Part shown: positions 29,092-30,333 of the stretch, one piece after another
How the letters are laid out: the number at the start of each line of letters is the position of its first letter
How positions within the stretch are numbered: position 1 is the first letter of the stretch
NCBI GenBank assembly: GCA_047975325.1
Contig: JBKEDF010000102.1
Coordinates: 1-30,333 of the forward strand
Source: JBKEDF01 sp047975325
Lineage (GTDB): Bacteria; Pseudomonadota; Alphaproteobacteria; Rhodobacterales; Rhodobacteraceae
Reading direction: 5' to 3'
DNA length: 30,333 nt
Notes under the pieces: model-generated
Database searches by the model: none
The model's input: the letters and a program-made list of their open reading frames with translations, nothing else
Told to the model about the DNA's origin: nothing
Program-made: the position numbers and the translations under genes

Positions 29092-30333
29092 GCTGTGCCT
29101 CCGATATCGAGGCTGGTCGTGACTTGCCCCAGACCACCTTGGGGGTGTTGGGCGACGAAGGATTCCGGCTGTTCTTTCCACTTTCCGCCGTCTATGCCGC
29201 AGTCTTCCCGCTGATTTGGGTGCTGGCTCTTGGTTTCGACCTGCCGCTGGCGCGTACAGTGCCGTCCTCGCTTTGGCATGCTCATGAGATGCTGATAGGC
29301 GCCTTCGGTGCGGCCCTGATCGGGTTTCTGACCACGGCAGCGCCGGAATGGACCGATACCAAACCGTTGCGTGGTCGGCTACTCTGGCTGTTCGCCGGTC
29401 TCTGGGGCATCGGTCGTTTCGTTGGGGCGCTTGGCTGGGATGCAATGAGCGCGCTGGGGGCGCTGGCCGATCTTGCATGGATGGCCGCGCTGCTGGCCTA
29501 CCTTTTGCACCTGTCGATCCGGCGCGGAACCGACAGGCTTCTGGCTTTCGCCTTGTGGCTCGTATTGCTCATTGGCTGTACCGCCACCGCGCGCCTGGCC
29601 TTCCTGACTGGCGATACTGGCCGCGCGACGCTGTTCATTCACTTGACCGGTTTTGTATTCTTGGGGTTACTGGGCCTCGCACTTGCACGGATCACCGTGC
29701 AAGTGACGAATCTTGTTCTGGATCCGACCGAACTTACTTCTCCCTTCCGTCCCCATCCGGGCCGGTCGAATCTGGCACCCGGCCTCGTACTGGCGGCGAT
29801 TGCCGGACAAGTTGTGGGCCTTTCGCCGGGGGTGGCGGGCTATCTTATCCTCGCCGCCGGGGCCGCTTTCATGGACCGCGTTGCCGAGGCATTCATCGGG
29901 CGGGAAACATTCCGGGCCGAGATCATGATGCTGGCGGGAAGCGCCGTACTAGCCGGGGCGGGTCTGATGATGACGGGGGCTGCATTGCTTGGAGCACCAT
30001 GGTCTGAGGTGGCGGGACTGCACCTGACGTTCATGGGCGGGCTCGGGCTCGGGGTCTATACCGTCTTCTGTATCGCGGGATTGCTGCATACCAACCGCCC
30101 GCTGGGCCTGCCACGCCTCGTCAGGTTCGGCGTAGCCTGCCTTGTACTGTCAGCAGTGCTGCGCATCGCACCGGATTTTGGCATCTTCATTCCCGGGCCA
30201 CTGCATGTTTTGGCGTCACTGGGCTGGGCACTGGGATTTCTCATCTGGCTTTGGGCATTCTGGCCCTACCTGTCTACAACGGAGCAACTGGGGATCGCGC
30301 AGTCAGACGCGAATATCACGAGTTCTGCTCATC
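29088..30333 (+). CDS. nnrS: NnrS-family haem/copper membrane protein (partial, right edge)
   Basis: The frame opens with an ATG overlapping the ATPase stop (ATGA) and is open through the window end, 415 codons so far. It has about a dozen hydrophobic segments. The hallmark H-A-H-E-M near residues 66-70, followed by a hydrophobic helix and A-P-E-W-T near 87-91, matches the NnrS family, as does the later H-L-T-F-M-G-G-L-G-L-G and L-L-H-T-N-R-P motif. NnrS is a membrane protein that binds haem and copper and is linked to nitric-oxide response and denitrification in alpha- and gammaproteobacteria. The C-terminus appears to be nearly complete. Tight coupling to an ABC importer is notable. No NO-responsive regulator is seen in the window. 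Confidence 0.9.
   Translation, partial: MSCASDIEAGRDLPQTTLGVLGDEGFRLFFPLSAVYAAVFPLIWVLALGFDLPLARTVPSSLWHAHEMLIGAFGAALIGFLTTAAPEWTDTKPLRGRLLWLFAGLWGIGRFVGALGWDAMSALGALADLAWMAALLAYLLHLSIRRGTDRLLAFALWLVLLIGCTATARLAFLTGDTGRATLFIHLTGFVFLGLLGLALARITVQVTNLVLDPTELTSPFRPHPGRSNLAPGLVLAAIAGQVVGLSPGVAGYLILAAGAAFMDRVAEAFIGRETFRAEIMMLAGSAVLAGAGLMMTGAALLGAPWSEVAGLHLTFMGGLGLGVYTVFCIAGLLHTNRPLGLPRLVRFGVACLVLSAVLRIAPDFGIFIPGPLHVLASLGWALGFLIWLWAFWPYLSTTEQLGIAQSDANITSSAH

Noticed and set aside
1..30333. Insertion sequences, CRISPR arrays, tRNA or rRNA genes
   Set aside because: No transposase frames, regularly spaced repeats, cloverleaf or rRNA-like segments were seen.

Overview
The window looks like a chromosome or plasmid segment from an alphaproteobacterium, most likely a Rhodobacterales-type organism. 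The basis is a GC-rich coding style, GTG/TTG starts, Tat-type binding-protein signals, and the mix of TTT, TRAP and NitT/TauT-type transporters. I could not compare it with any database, so the taxonomic call is an inference. No rRNA, tRNA, CRISPR array or intact mobile element is visible.

Bases 160-24090 form one large accessory catabolic island built around a divergent promoter region at 8705-8984. The left arm reads on the minus strand: RraA-type protein 2, GMC flavoprotein, type II dehydroquinase 1, SDR dehydrogenase, TIM-barrel enzyme 1, RraA-type protein 1, a decayed alcohol dehydrogenase start, then the tripartite tricarboxylate transporter tctC-tctB-tctA. The right arm reads on the plus strand: a thiamine-diphosphate enzyme, a 4,5-dihydroxyphthalate-decarboxylase-like protein, a TRAP transporter dctPQM, a SnoaL-like protein, TIM-barrel enzyme 2, an MFS transporter, dehydroquinase 2, a Gfo/Idh/MocA oxidoreductase, an aldehyde dehydrogenase, a second Gfo/Idh/MocA oxidoreductase, an FAD dehydrogenase of the ketosteroid-dehydrogenase/fumarate-reductase type, and TIM-barrel enzyme 3. 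A LysR regulator on the minus strand (24205-25143) closes the island and is the only obvious regulator candidate.

The island is rich in paralogues: two dehydroquinases, two RraA proteins, two Gfo/Idh/MocA enzymes, three related TIM barrels and three transporter types. Several junctions overlap by 1-4 bases. The enzymes fit stepwise oxidation, dehydration, ring desaturation, decarboxylation and retro-aldol cleavage of an oxygenated, probably carboxylated, cyclic compound (quinate-like, cyclitol-like or phthalate-like). No aromatic ring-cleavage dioxygenase is present, so this is not a plain protocatechuate route. The substrate is unknown. Strong intergenic hairpins follow both binding-protein genes (tctC and dctP), a layout that would allow the binding protein to be made in excess of its permeases.

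Bases 25144-25984 are poor in convincing genes. They hold a possible decayed LysR-type fragment and, just before the next operon, a potentially structured 5' leader. Bases 25985-30333 are a separate plus-strand operon with overlapping genes: a small membrane protein, an ABC substrate-binding protein, its permease and ATPase, and an NnrS-family haem/copper membrane protein that runs off the window. This suggests a nitric-oxide/nitrogen-oxide or metal-related function rather than part of the catabolic island.
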